From assembly GCA_964461025.1 (NCBI GenBank), contig CAYWSE010000004.1:16673-80672 (forward strand): DNA of 64,000 nucleotides, written 5' to 3'. Made by a program: the position numbers and the translations under genes. Of the stretch, positions 42,068-51,083 are shown piece by piece (within the stretch, counting starts at the first letter, position 1; each line of letters opens with the position of its first letter). This DNA is from JAHBVL01 sp964461025. GTDB lineage: Bacteria; Chloroflexota; Chloroflexia; Thermomicrobiales; UBA6265. The notes under the pieces are model-generated. The model saw only the letters and a list, made by a program, of their open reading frames with translations, had not been told where the DNA came from and made no database searches.

Positions 42068-43107
42068 CGAACTTCTCCAGGAGACACATCCTGGCAACCG
42101 GGGGATCGGCTTTCCTGACGAGCGTGGTCGCCCGCCTTGACCGCGCGTACGCTGACGATCGGGGGCTTCGCGATCTGCACGGCTGGGATTCCCGCTTTGG
42201 TTCGGCCGATGGTGCGCGAGGGACCTCGGTGGACCGATGGAACGAGCTGGCCGGTAACAGGTTGCCGGGTCTTGATGACCTTCTGGCCGGAGAAGCGGGT
42301 GTCTACGGGGTGATGGTGGTGGATCAGCGCGGATTGCTTCGGTACAGCCGCAATCCGGGATTGCCCTTCATCTCGGCAAGTCTCTATAAGCTTCTGCTTT
42401 GCACAGAGATCCTGCGCCAGATCGAAGACCGCGAGTTGAGCGTGAACGACCGTCTCTTCCTTGATGGCTCCTACTTTATCGAATCGCAGATGCCTGACGG
42501 CGCTTACGGGTACGACGCAATTGGCATGGAGATCGCAGTGCACGAAGCATTGTGGGCGACCATTTGCGTCTCCAGCAACGTCGCCGCTATTTCACTTCTC
42601 AGCCTAACCAGCCCGGAGACGATGAACGCGCTCGGTACGTCGCTGGGGATGACATCAACGACATTTGCGAGTGACCTCCCGTCGCTCGATTTCTGGCCCC
42701 CACAGTCCGCGGAATCGGACGCCGATCTGCTCGCCGCAACAGCATTGATCGAGCGGCAATCCTGGGACTGGCAGATCAACCTGACCTCGCCGGCAGACAT
42801 GACCCGATTCACCCAACACGTCATGCAAGGCACGCTGCTGAGTCCGTTTATCAGCTCGGTGATGAGAGGGTTGCTCTTCGATCAACAGATCAATGACAGG
42901 ATGCCAGCGCTTCTGCCGGCGAGCACCCGGGCGGCGCACAAAACGGGCAATCTGACCTCGATCGTGCACGATGCCGGTTCGATCATGACGAGCAGTGGCC
43001 CTGTTCTGCTTTCGATGTTGTCGCAGGCAGTTCCCGACGAACACCACGCAACGCGGCTACTTCAGTTAATCGCCGCCATGGTGTACGCCGAGCTCGAGCG
43101 AGCCTGA
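42064..43107 (+). CDS. Tat-exported class A beta-lactamase-like serine hydrolase
   Basis: 347 residues from GTG 42064 (GTGA overlap). A Tat-type signal is present: SRRHILATGGSAFLTSVVA. The penicillin-recognising motifs occur in order: SLYK (Ser106, Lys109), SSN (170-172) and KTG (293-295). The omega-loop E-x-x-x-N of true class A beta-lactamases is not evident, so hydrolysis of antibiotics is doubtful; related proteins act on cell-wall peptides or as DUF1460/class A-like hydrolases. It is co-translated with the dioxygenase gene. Confidence 0.85.
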   Translation: MTNFSRRHILATGGSAFLTSVVARLDRAYADDRGLRDLHGWDSRFGSADGARGTSVDRWNELAGNRLPGLDDLLAGEAGVYGVMVVDQRGLLRYSRNPGLPFISASLYKLLLCTEILRQIEDRELSVNDRLFLDGSYFIESQMPDGAYGYDAIGMEIAVHEALWATICVSSNVAAISLLSLTSPETMNALGTSLGMTSTTFASDLPSLDFWPPQSAESDADLLAATALIERQSWDWQINLTSPADMTRFTQHVMQGTLLSPFISSVMRGLLFDQQINDRMPALLPASTRAAHKTGNLTSIVHDAGSIMTSSGPVLLSMLSQAVPDEHHATRLLQLIAAMVYAELERA

Positions 43108-43231
43108 CTCACAGGAAACTCCAAGAGATCATCCAGCCCAACTTGAGACTGAACCCATATTCTGGAACTACGTAGACGTGCGGACCAGGAGGCTGAAGTC
43201 CGCTGACCCATGCAATGAGAGTCAATCACCG

Positions 43232-43954
43232 ATGATGAACACCCGAGAACCCCGCACCGAACGCATACTGGTTGTAGAGGATGAAGACGCAATTCGCGAG
43301 CTGGTGGCGACCGCTTTGCGGTTCACCGGCTTTACTGTTGATTCGGTTGGGTCGGGCGCGGAGGCGCTGAGTGCGGCTCGTAATGGATCTTTCGATCTAC
43401 TCGTGCTCGACGTCAATTTGCCCGATGTCGATGGTTTTACGATTTGCCGAAAAATCCGGGAAGATGGCAACCATGCGTCGGTCATTTTCCTGACGGCTCG
43501 CGATGATCCCGCCGATCTGCGAACCGGGTTTCTGGGCGGCGGCGACGACTATGTCACCAAGCCATTCAGTCTGGAAGAACTGATGTTGCGCATCGACGCG
43601 GTGTTGCGCCGGAGTCAGCGCCTGGAGGCCGGGCCAAGCCGGCTCGTCTGCGGCGATGTGTCGCTGGATGAGGATGCACACCGGGTCTGGGTTGGCTTCG
43701 ATGAGGTTTCGCTTTCGCCAACAGAATTCCGGCTGCTGCGTTATCTGCTGGTCAACAAGGACCGCGTTGTTTCGAAAAACCAGATTCTCGAGCATGTCTG
43801 GGACTACGATTTCGCCGGTGACCAATCTGCCGTGGAAACGTATGTCTCCTACCTGCGCCGGAAGCTCGGAGACAGGGACGCGGAAATCATCCGCACCGTT
43901 CGGGGATTTGGCTATTCAATGCGTTCCCCAGGCGAAACCAGACAGGCATCCTGA
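43232..43954 (+). CDS. OmpR/PhoB-family response regulator
   Basis: 240 residues from ATG 43232. The receiver domain has EDED near 17, phosphoacceptor Asp60 in DLLVLDVNLPD, Thr in FLTARDD and Lys in DDYVTKPFSLEEL. The winged-helix domain is the OmpR type, with LSPTEFRLLRYLLVNKDRVVSKNQILEHVW and VETYVSYLRRKLGD. The sensor kinase gene follows after 45 bp, resembling MprAB/TcrXY pairs of high-GC bacteria. Confidence 0.95.
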   Translation: MMNTREPRTERILVVEDEDAIRELVATALRFTGFTVDSVGSGAEALSAARNGSFDLLVLDVNLPDVDGFTICRKIREDGNHASVIFLTARDDPADLRTGFLGGGDDYVTKPFSLEELMLRIDAVLRRSQRLEAGPSRLVCGDVSLDEDAHRVWVGFDEVSLSPTEFRLLRYLLVNKDRVVSKNQILEHVWDYDFAGDQSAVETYVSYLRRKLGDRDAEIIRTVRGFGYSMRSPGETRQAS

Positions 43955-43999
43955 CACCATGGATCAGACCGGCTCCCATCGTCCGCCTGGAGCAGCACA

Positions 44000-45526
44000 G
44001 TGAGCATCCGCACCCGGCTGGCATTGGGCATTGCCGCGCTGTTGATGACGACGTTTGTCATTTTTGGTTTCTTGTTAATCCGAAGCGTGCGAGCCACTTT
44101 GATCGATCAGGTTGACGATCAGGTGATTCAGTCGGCCTCGCGATCGAAACCAGACAACAAAGGTGGTCCGAGTTCAAACCCCTACGATCGTGGCGAATTT
44201 GGCGGTGGGAATACCGGCGATATCGGATATGCACCAGGTCTCGGGAACGACACCGGATCGAAACAACAAAACTCCAGCATGTACGACTACGAACGGCCCA
44301 TTGCCCACTTCGTCTTTTCCAAGAATGGCGCACTGCTCGTCGATGAACCATGTGGCTACCCTGACTCGCCGAAGTCGCCACCCGTTGTGCCAGACATTCC
44401 CAGTGACGAACTCGATGCCATCGTCAATCAGATGGTGACGGTCGAAGCAGAAGACAACTCGATACGTTACCGCATGTTCGTGCAACGCGAAGAAGCTGGC
44501 AATGTCGTCGTGACCGCGGCCCCACTTGACGACGTCGAGTCCGCCGTCGATCGGGTGAGAACCATCTTGCTCTTTTTCGGCGCCGTGACGCTCGTCGGGG
44601 CAACCGGCGTCAGCTGGTGGATCATCCGAAGGGAACTGAAGCCGGTCGACACAATGGTCGAAACGGCGACCGGAATCGCCGCTGGTGACCTGACCATGCG
44701 CGTTCCGGAAGCCGACGAGACAACCGAGCTGGGCAAACTGAGCGCCGCGTTGAACAACATGCTGGGAAAGATCGAAGAGTCGGTGGGTGCAAGGATTGCC
44801 AGCGAGGCGCGGCTGCGGCGATTTGTGTCGGATGCCTCCCACGAGCTTCGAAATCCACTCACCTCTGTTCGCGGGTATGCAGAGCTTTACCGACAAGGAG
44901 CGATCACTTCATCTGATGCCGTGGACAATGCGATGGGCCGTATCGAGTCGGAAGGCGGCCGCATGGCCCGGCTGGTGGACGATTTGCTGATGCTGGCCCG
45001 ATTGGATGAGGATCAGGGGCTGCAGATGGCCTCGGTCGATCTCTCCGCAATTGCCAGTGAAGCTGTGGCCGATTTCGGCGTCGTGGCCACTGACCATCCG
45101 ATCGACTTCTCGGCCACCGGCGAGGCGAAGATGACTGGCGACAGCGTTCGGCTGCGACAGGTGATCGACAATCTGCTTTCCAATGTTCGCGTTCATACGC
45201 CGGCGGGGACGGCTGTTCATGTCAGTGTTGTCCGCGACGAAGATGAGATCGTCCTGACGATCGCCGACCAGGGGCCAGGGCTGAGCGAAGAACAGCAGCA
45301 GCATGTGTTCGACCGTTTCTGGCGGGCCGACCCGGCCCGCACCCGGAGCAAAGGAGGAAGCGGTCTGGGTCTGGCGATTGTCGATTCGATCGTTGAGGGT
45401 CATCATGGGCGGGTGGAACTGCGCAGTATGCCGGGCGAAGGAACGACATTCAATGTGATTCTGCCGGTCGAGCAACCTCCGTCGCAAGAGCGCGAAACAT
45501 CGAACAGCTTGACCGACCCGGCATAA
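44000..45526 (+). CDS. Sensor histidine kinase with HAMP domain
   Basis: 508 residues from GTG 44000. TM1 is LALGIAALLMTTFVIFGFLLI, followed by a ~165-residue extracytoplasmic sensor region with low-complexity Asn/Gly/Tyr stretches, and TM2 TILLFFGAVTLVGATGVSWWII. HAMP follows (KPVDTMVETATGIAAGDLTMRVP), then the H-box FVSDASHELRNPLTSVRGY (His near 280), N-box RLRQVIDNLLSNVRVHT, G1 IADQGPGLSEEQ and G2 RSKGGSGLGLAIV. It should phosphorylate the response regulator encoded upstream. The signal sensed is unknown. Confidence 0.95.
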   Translation: MSIRTRLALGIAALLMTTFVIFGFLLIRSVRATLIDQVDDQVIQSASRSKPDNKGGPSSNPYDRGEFGGGNTGDIGYAPGLGNDTGSKQQNSSMYDYERPIAHFVFSKNGALLVDEPCGYPDSPKSPPVVPDIPSDELDAIVNQMVTVEAEDNSIRYRMFVQREEAGNVVVTAAPLDDVESAVDRVRTILLFFGAVTLVGATGVSWWIIRRELKPVDTMVETATGIAAGDLTMRVPEADETTELGKLSAALNNMLGKIEESVGARIASEARLRRFVSDASHELRNPLTSVRGYAELYRQGAITSSDAVDNAMGRIESEGGRMARLVDDLLMLARLDEDQGLQMASVDLSAIASEAVADFGVVATDHPIDFSATGEAKMTGDSVRLRQVIDNLLSNVRVHTPAGTAVHVSVVRDEDEIVLTIADQGPGLSEEQQQHVFDRFWRADPARTRSKGGSGLGLAIVDSIVEGHHGRVELRSMPGEGTTFNVILPVEQPPSQERETSNSLTDPA

Positions 45527-45577
45527 TCGAATAGTCGGATCATCTCGACTCGGGCGAACCGGAAGGAGTCAGTGACC

Positions 45578-45862
45578 ATGCTTTTCTATTGCCGTTTCAC
45601 CTGGTATCCGGGAACATCGCGCAAGGAAGTGGCCAAGCGCGTAATCGCTCAGGACAAGGCAGGCACAAACCATCCAGAGCGAATCAAGGGCTGGTACACG
45701 CTGGTCGGGGGAGGCGCCGGCTTTCTGATGATCGAAGGAGATGCACCGCAGGACGTGAGCGAGATCCTGGAGCCGTACATGGATCTGATGTCCTGGGACG
45801 TGCATGCCGTTTCCTCCAACAGTTATGAAGAAAAACTGGACGAGCTGAGAAAGCAGGTCTAG
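45578..45862 (+). CDS. DUF3303-like small protein
   Basis: 94 residues from ATG 45578, chosen because GGAAGGAG is 9 bases upstream (GTG 45572 is only 3 away). It reads MLFYCRFTWYPGTSRKEVAKR, then WYTLVGGGAGFLMIEGDAPQDVSEILEPYMDLMSWDVHAVSS, a ferredoxin-like alpha/beta fold of the DUF3303/ABM type. No catalytic residues are known. It lies 51 bp after the sensor kinase gene and is followed by a terminator hairpin. Confidence 0.8.
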   Translation: MLFYCRFTWYPGTSRKEVAKRVIAQDKAGTNHPERIKGWYTLVGGGAGFLMIEGDAPQDVSEILEPYMDLMSWDVHAVSSNSYEEKLDELRKQV

Positions 45863-45879
45863 CCAGAACAGACCTGCTT
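45851..45879 (+). terminator. Terminator hairpin after the two-component operon
   Basis: AAGCAGGTCT (45851-45860) and AGACCTGCTT (45870-45879) form a perfect 10-bp stem with a 9-base loop that includes the stop codon of the DUF3303-like gene. Only a short T-rich stretch follows. Confidence 0.6.
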
Positions 45880-45944
45880 GACTTCCCGAAGGTCCAGACA
45901 GATGCTTGATGTACGAGAGCACGTGCATGTAGGCGTCTGGTCCG

Positions 45945-48317
45945 ATGTCCGAACGTGTCACATTCCTGAACAGCGCGGCGCGATCCGCAACGGCATCGCA
46001 GTCACAGAAAGCGGCACGGACATCGGTGCCCATTCCGCTGACGTCATTCGTTGCCCGCGAGCGCGAGCTGCAAGACGTCACGGGACTGCTCCAACGTGAT
46101 GATGTCCGCCTCGTTTCCCTGACTGGACCGGGAGGCATCGGCAAGACCCGGCTTGCGATTCGAGCTGCGGAACTGCTGAACAATGACTTCGAGCACATTT
46201 GGTTCGTGTCGCTGGCGACCATCACCGATCCACGTCTCCTACTACCCACCATTGGTCATGTCGTGGGAGTGCGCGAATCTGAGCGCGAGGGGATAGCAGA
46301 TCAACTCACTCGAGCTGTCGGCGACAGCTCTGCGCTGCTCGTACTCGATAATTTCGAACAGATCATCCCGGGTGGGACCGCCCTGATCGCGATTATGCAA
46401 ACATGCAGCCGGCTGAAAGCGCTCGTCACAACGCGAACCGTTCTCAGGTTGAGCGGTGAGTTCGACTACGAGGTACCCGCTCTGCCGCTTCCCCCCGCTG
46501 ACGCAGGACTGTCAATCTCGGCGATCGAATCATGGCCAACAATTCGTCTGTTCGTCGAACGAGCGAAGGCCGCCGATACGCGCTTCGCACTGACTCAATC
46601 CAATGCGAAGGACGTAATCGAGATTTGCATCGCCCTCGAAGGTCTGCCGTTGGCCATCGAGCTCGCGGCTGCCCAGTTGCGCACCTTTACGCCTGACGCG
46701 ATGCGAGGAGAGTTGCGCCACCGGCTCGAACTCCTCGTCGACGGCCCGCTCGATCAGCCCGAACGCTTGCAGACCATGCGCAACGCAATTCAGTGGAGCT
46801 ACGACCTCCTCGCTCGCGAACAGCGTGCGCTCCTCCGATGCATAGGTGTTTTTGCCGGGAGCTTTTCGCTGGACGCCTTACGAGCAGTCTGCCCTTCCGA
46901 TCTCGGAAGTCCTCAGACTGGAGCGCATGCTCTGACCGGACTGATCGAAAGCAGTCTGCTTCAACGTTTGGACCACCAGGGCGACGATCTGCGTTTCGGA
47001 ATGCTCGAAACGGTGCGGGAGTTCGCCCGCGAGCTCCAGGAAACAGGGTGCGACGTTGAGACGCTCCGGGAAGCGCACGCCCGATACTATCTTCGACTCG
47101 CCGCCGAGAGCGAGCCCCGCTTGATCGTGTCTGGATCGGCTAAGTGGGTGAGGCGACTGGGATACGACCGGGCGAACCTGCGGGAGGCAGTGCAGTGGGC
47201 ATTCGAGCACGACGAGCCTGGGCTTGTTCTGCGACTCTCCGGCACCCTTCTCTCACTCGCCTACGCCCGGGGCGAGCCTGCGGAGAGTCTGCGCTGGTTA
47301 CTCAAGGCGTTGGAGTCGCCCGGAAAGGCTCCTCCAGAACAGATTGCGGACGCGCTGTTCACCGCCTCGGCCCTCATGCAAGTTCAGGGTGATCTCGCGA
47401 ACGCGACAGCTTTTGGTAAGCAAGCGCTGGAAGTCTCTCGATCCGCTGGCTACCGCTTTGGCGAAGCAAGGGCATTGATTGGACTTGGCATCGGCGCGGA
47501 ATGGGCAGAGGACCCAGAACTGGCAGCTGGTCTCTACCGGCAGGCGCATAAGATCCTGCGCGCAAAGGAGCATGCAACCCGTCTGCCTCACTGGCGCGTG
47601 CTGCCACTGGCCAACCTGGCCGACATCGCGCTCCTTCGACAGCAGTATGACGACGCGATCGAGCTTGGTCAGCAGGCCGTTGGCGAATGGAGAGAGGCTG
47701 GATATCTTTGGGGCATCGCACAGGCGTTGGGCACGGTCGCTGCCGCTCACTGTGAGCGCGGAGCGCTCGATGCGTCGCGCAGCGCATACCGCGATGTGCT
47801 TGATTTGTGGGTGGCATGCGCCGACGGGCGGGGCATTGCGGGCACAATCGCCGGCATCGCTGGACTCTCGCTGGCGCACGGCGATCCCGAATTGGCCGCG
47901 GAGCTCCTTGGTGCCGCCGAAAGCGTTAGGCGACGCCTCGGAGTGGAGTTCGTCGCTCATCATCTTTACGCCCAGGAACAGATTGCTCGTGCCAGAGAGC
48001 GCTTGATCGATCCGGCCTTTCAGGAGCATTGGGCGTCTGGAGAAGTATTGGCGATCGAAGATGCGGTCGAGCTGGCGCTCCAGTCGTTGAATGCGATGTC
48101 AGAAACGCCCCGGGTACGGCAGAAGGATCTTCTCTCGCGTCGTGAGATGGAAATACTCAATCTCGTTGCGGACGGACTGCCCGATCGGGAAATCGCCGAG
48201 ACATTGTCGATCAGTCCGCGAACCGTGCAGTCACATGTCCTTTCGATTCTCACAAAGCTGAATGCGCGGTCACGCGCGGAAGCCGTGGCGGTGGCGATGC
48301 GGAGCGGGACACTCTGA
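45945..48317 (+). CDS. LuxR-type regulator with NB-ARC-like ATPase and TPR-like region
   Basis: 790 residues. The ATPase has Walker A GPGGIGKT at residues 61-68 and Walker B LLVLDNFEQI near 128, followed by VTTRTVLRLSGEFDYEVPALPLP, typical of AfsR/MalT-like STAND ATPases. The middle is helical and TPR-like (GNLREAVQWAFEHDEPGLVLRLSG and later alanine-rich repeats). The C-terminal LuxR helix-turn-helix is LSRREMEILNLVADGLPDREIAETLSISPRTVQSHVLSILTKL. It probably activates the flavoprotein/ABM genes downstream; the effector is unknown. Confidence 0.93.
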   Translation: MSERVTFLNSAARSATASQSQKAARTSVPIPLTSFVARERELQDVTGLLQRDDVRLVSLTGPGGIGKTRLAIRAAELLNNDFEHIWFVSLATITDPRLLLPTIGHVVGVRESEREGIADQLTRAVGDSSALLVLDNFEQIIPGGTALIAIMQTCSRLKALVTTRTVLRLSGEFDYEVPALPLPPADAGLSISAIESWPTIRLFVERAKAADTRFALTQSNAKDVIEICIALEGLPLAIELAAAQLRTFTPDAMRGELRHRLELLVDGPLDQPERLQTMRNAIQWSYDLLAREQRALLRCIGVFAGSFSLDALRAVCPSDLGSPQTGAHALTGLIESSLLQRLDHQGDDLRFGMLETVREFARELQETGCDVETLREAHARYYLRLAAESEPRLIVSGSAKWVRRLGYDRANLREAVQWAFEHDEPGLVLRLSGTLLSLAYARGEPAESLRWLLKALESPGKAPPEQIADALFTASALMQVQGDLANATAFGKQALEVSRSAGYRFGEARALIGLGIGAEWAEDPELAAGLYRQAHKILRAKEHATRLPHWRVLPLANLADIALLRQQYDDAIELGQQAVGEWREAGYLWGIAQALGTVAAAHCERGALDASRSAYRDVLDLWVACADGRGIAGTIAGIAGLSLAHGDPELAAELLGAAESVRRRLGVEFVAHHLYAQEQIARARERLIDPAFQEHWASGEVLAIEDAVELALQSLNAMSETPRVRQKDLLSRREMEILNLVADGLPDREIAETLSISPRTVQSHVLSILTKLNARSRAEAVAVAMRSGTL

Positions 48318-48540
48318 GTGGGCCGATAGAGCCAAGGCTCGACGGGAATCGCGATTCGAGCGGATCATGCGCTCGCGAATCAGCCTGGCCGCTGCGAGGA
48401 TTCCAGTCCGTCTGCGGAAACTGCTGACCGGAGTTCGGGTCGAGCCGGTCGGGAAATCCGCAATTTCCACGATGTCTCAGTCGCTCGCTCGGAGTAAGCA
48501 ATGGATAACGATCCAGCCACCGAACCCCGGGGGAATTTGC

Positions 48541-49968
48541 ATGAGCGAACAAACTACCAGTCCCAAGGAAACTGACGATATCCAGGAGCTCACTGGCCGG
48601 ATGCGCGGTCGGGTGATCACCGCGAACGACAGCGACTACGACGAGGCGCGATCTGTGCGAAACGGACTCATCGATCGACGACCGGCGATGATCGTTCGTT
48701 GTCACGGCACGGCAGATGTTGTAGATGCAATCAACTTTGCGCGGGACCATCGACTGCTCGTATCAGTGCGAGGCGGCGGGCACAACGTCGCGGGCAATGC
48801 GATCAACGACGGCGGCATCGTCATCGATCTCGGCGACATGCGCACGGTTCTCGTCGATCCAATCGCAAAAAGAGCATACGCTCAAGGAGGCGCGACATGG
48901 GCGGACGTTGACCGTGAGACTCAGCTCTTTGGCCTGGCCGCTCCTGGAGGCGTCGTGTCGAGCACTGGGATCGGCGGACTCACCCTGCATGGCGGGCTCG
49001 GATGGTTGCGGCGTAAATACGGACTTTGCATTGACAACTTGAGATCGGTGGAAATCGTGACTGCGGACGGACAGGTCCGCACGGCAAGTGCGAATTCGCA
49101 TCCCGACCTGTACTGGGCGGTGCGCGGGGCCGGGAGCAACTTCGGCGTCGTCACCTTGATGGAGTTCGATCTGCATCCCGTTGGACCGGAAATCCTGCTG
49201 ACGGCGCCGGCCTATCGCTTCGAAGAGGCCGCCAAGGTGTTGCGCTTCTATCGCGATTTTGTACGGGACTGTCCTGACGAAGTCTCCTCGGAGCTGCTGT
49301 TCTGGAGTGTGCCGGCGAACGAGCATTTTCCGGAAGAGCTGCATGGTGAACAGATCGTCGTGGTTCCCGCTGTGTACTCAGGCGATCCTGAGGAAGGTGA
49401 ACGAATCCTGCAGCCGACGAGGGAGATCGCCGAGCCGCTTCTCGATCTGAGCGGACGTATGCCGTATGCAGCGCTTCAAAGCGGGTTCGACTGGGCGTTT
49501 CCGAAAGGCTGGCTTTACTACTGGAAGTCGCTTTATCTGAACGGCCTCAGCGCCGAGTCGATGGAAGAGATCTTGCAGTTGGGCGCGAACCGGCCGTCGC
49601 CAGAGGGTTTCGTAGCCCTCTGGCAGCTTGGCGGGGCAATGAGTCGGGTAGCGCCGGATGCCACGGCGTTCGGCAGCCGGGAGGCTCCCTTCCTGCTAAG
49701 CTTTGACATCACCTGGATCGATGCTGCCGACAGTGAGCGATGCATCGCCTGGACCCGGAATGCCTGGAGCTCCATGCGACGGTTTGGACCCGGCGGACTC
49801 TATCTGAACTTCGCCGGATTTGGTGAGGACAAAGAAACACTCGTCAGGGCAGCATATGGTGATAACTACGATCGCCTGGTCGAACTCAAGACGAAGTACG
49901 ATCCTCACAACCTCTTCCACATGAACCAGAACATCACACCCATGAAAACTGCGGCGGCTGCTGACTGA
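48541..49968 (+). CDS. FAD-linked oxidase, BBE (berberine bridge enzyme) type
   Basis: 475 residues from ATG 48541 (GGGGGAA upstream). The FAD-binding PCMH domain shows VSVRGGGHNVAGNAINDGGIVIDL with His81, the residue that binds FAD covalently in this family. GGLTLHGGLGWLRRKYGL supplies the second contact; the Cys of bicovalent members appears replaced. The C-terminal BBE segment is YDRLVELKTKYDPHNLFHMNQNI. It oxidises an alcohol, sugar or secondary metabolite using oxygen. The frame extends upstream to 48262, but those codons lack motif support. Confidence 0.93.
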   Translation: MSEQTTSPKETDDIQELTGRMRGRVITANDSDYDEARSVRNGLIDRRPAMIVRCHGTADVVDAINFARDHRLLVSVRGGGHNVAGNAINDGGIVIDLGDMRTVLVDPIAKRAYAQGGATWADVDRETQLFGLAAPGGVVSSTGIGGLTLHGGLGWLRRKYGLCIDNLRSVEIVTADGQVRTASANSHPDLYWAVRGAGSNFGVVTLMEFDLHPVGPEILLTAPAYRFEEAAKVLRFYRDFVRDCPDEVSSELLFWSVPANEHFPEELHGEQIVVVPAVYSGDPEEGERILQPTREIAEPLLDLSGRMPYAALQSGFDWAFPKGWLYYWKSLYLNGLSAESMEEILQLGANRPSPEGFVALWQLGGAMSRVAPDATAFGSREAPFLLSFDITWIDAADSERCIAWTRNAWSSMRRFGPGGLYLNFAGFGEDKETLVRAAYGDNYDRLVELKTKYDPHNLFHMNQNITPMKTAAAAD

Positions 49969-50005
49969 GCGTCGCCAGACGAGAGGACCGTCGGAAAGGA
50001 GCACA

Positions 50006-50302
50006 ATGATCATGTACGGAACTGTCGCGCGGATGAAGGCGAAGCCGGGCACCGAAGAGCAGTTTCTGGCACTGAATGAGGCCGGCTCAACGATTTCCGG
50101 TCTGGTGTTCGAGCATGTCTTCCGGCTCGACTCTGGCGATAACGAGTACCTGCTCGTCGTCGGGTTCGAGAGTAAGGAAGCGTATATGGCGAATGCCAAC
50201 AGTCCTGAGATGCACGAGATGTATCTCGCCTACCGGGAACTGCTCGAGACCGAGCCGGAGTGGAATGACGGTGAAGTGATCCTGTCGAACGTGATCACCT
50301 GA
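50006..50302 (+). CDS. ABM-type ferredoxin-fold protein
   Basis: 98 residues, ATG 50006 with AAAGGAG 5 bases upstream. YGTVARMKAKPGTEEQFLAL, GLVFEHVFRLDSGDNEYLLVVGFESKEAYMANANSPEMHEMY match the antibiotic biosynthesis monooxygenase/EthD-like dimeric alpha+beta barrel. It lies 37 bp after the BBE flavoprotein gene and is probably co-transcribed with it. Confidence 0.8.
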   Translation: MIMYGTVARMKAKPGTEEQFLALNEAGSTISGLVFEHVFRLDSGDNEYLLVVGFESKEAYMANANSPEMHEMYLAYRELLETEPEWNDGEVILSNVIT

Positions 50303-50328
50303 ACCAATGTCATTCATACTGAAAGACG

Positions 50329-50357
50329 GGGAGTGTCGGGTTACTGGCACTCCCTTT
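50329..50357 (+). terminator. Terminator after the BBE-ABM unit
   Basis: GGGAGTG (50329-50335) and CACTCCC (50348-50354) pair around a 12-base loop and are followed by TTT. It sits 27 bases after the ABM stop codon. Confidence 0.55.
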
Positions 50358-50467
50358 GGGCGTTATCCGACATCGACTCCGACAGGATGAACGCGGCCAA
50401 ATGTCGATTCGTCTCTCTCTGCTTCGACCAGTAGAAGCGGACAGGAACGAAGCGGCGGAGGTGACGC

Positions 50468-51001
50468 GTGGGCAAGCAGCAGAGTCAGGGAATACTCGAC
50501 CAACGATTCAGCACCGAGGGGGCGGAGCCGGCGTCGTGGCACGATGTCGATGAGGTCCTGCGTGGGGCGGAGATCTATTGGTTGTCGACGACGGATCGAC
50601 GTGGCGTGCCGCATGTGACGCCGCTCATCGCCGTCCTGGTGGGTGAATCGATGTACTTCAGCACCGGTGGGGCCGAACAGAAGGCGCGGAACATCGAGCG
50701 AAACCCGCATTGCGCGCTGACGACGGGGTGCAATCTCTTGAATGACGGTCTTGATGTCGTCGTCCGCGGCGCGGCGATCCGAGCGACCGACCATGCGACG
50801 TTGGCCAAGGTCGCGGAGGCGTACCGCGCGAAGTATGGCTGGGAATACGAAGTGGGCGATGGCGCGCTCGTTGCCGCGAACTCCCCTCATCCGGCTCTGG
50901 TTTTCGAGGTGAGAGCCGAGACAGTCTTCGCGTTCTCGAAAGGGATGCCATTCGGGCAGACCCGTTGGCGAATTGCGGCTGGCGACTCCCAGCCGGGTTG
51001 A
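50468..51001 (+). CDS. Pyridoxamine 5'-phosphate oxidase-like FMN/F420 protein
   Basis: 177 residues from GTG 50468 with GGCGGAGG 7 bases upstream. The split-barrel fold is seen in EIYWLSTTDRRGVPHVTPLIAVLVGESMYFSTGGAEQKARNIERNPHCALTTG, with DVVVRGAAIRATD and FEVRAETVFAFSKGMPFGQTRWRI at the end, as in F420- or FMN-binding members of the PNPOx superfamily. The substrate is unknown. It is convergent with the glycosyltransferase gene. Confidence 0.88.
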   Translation: MGKQQSQGILDQRFSTEGAEPASWHDVDEVLRGAEIYWLSTTDRRGVPHVTPLIAVLVGESMYFSTGGAEQKARNIERNPHCALTTGCNLLNDGLDVVVRGAAIRATDHATLAKVAEAYRAKYGWEYEVGDGALVAANSPHPALVFEVRAETVFAFSKGMPFGQTRWRIAAGDSQPG

Positions 51002-51083
51002 TCAGCGTGAAATGGTTGCGGTCGAACATCTCGCTTGCGAAACGCGAACGTCCCACAACGTCGCTCCACGGCTGGCAGGCGCT

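Noticed and set aside
48262..48540. N-terminal extension of the BBE flavoprotein
   Set aside because: The added codons overlap the preceding gene's end and are not family-like; ATG 48541 has a purine-rich site just upstream.
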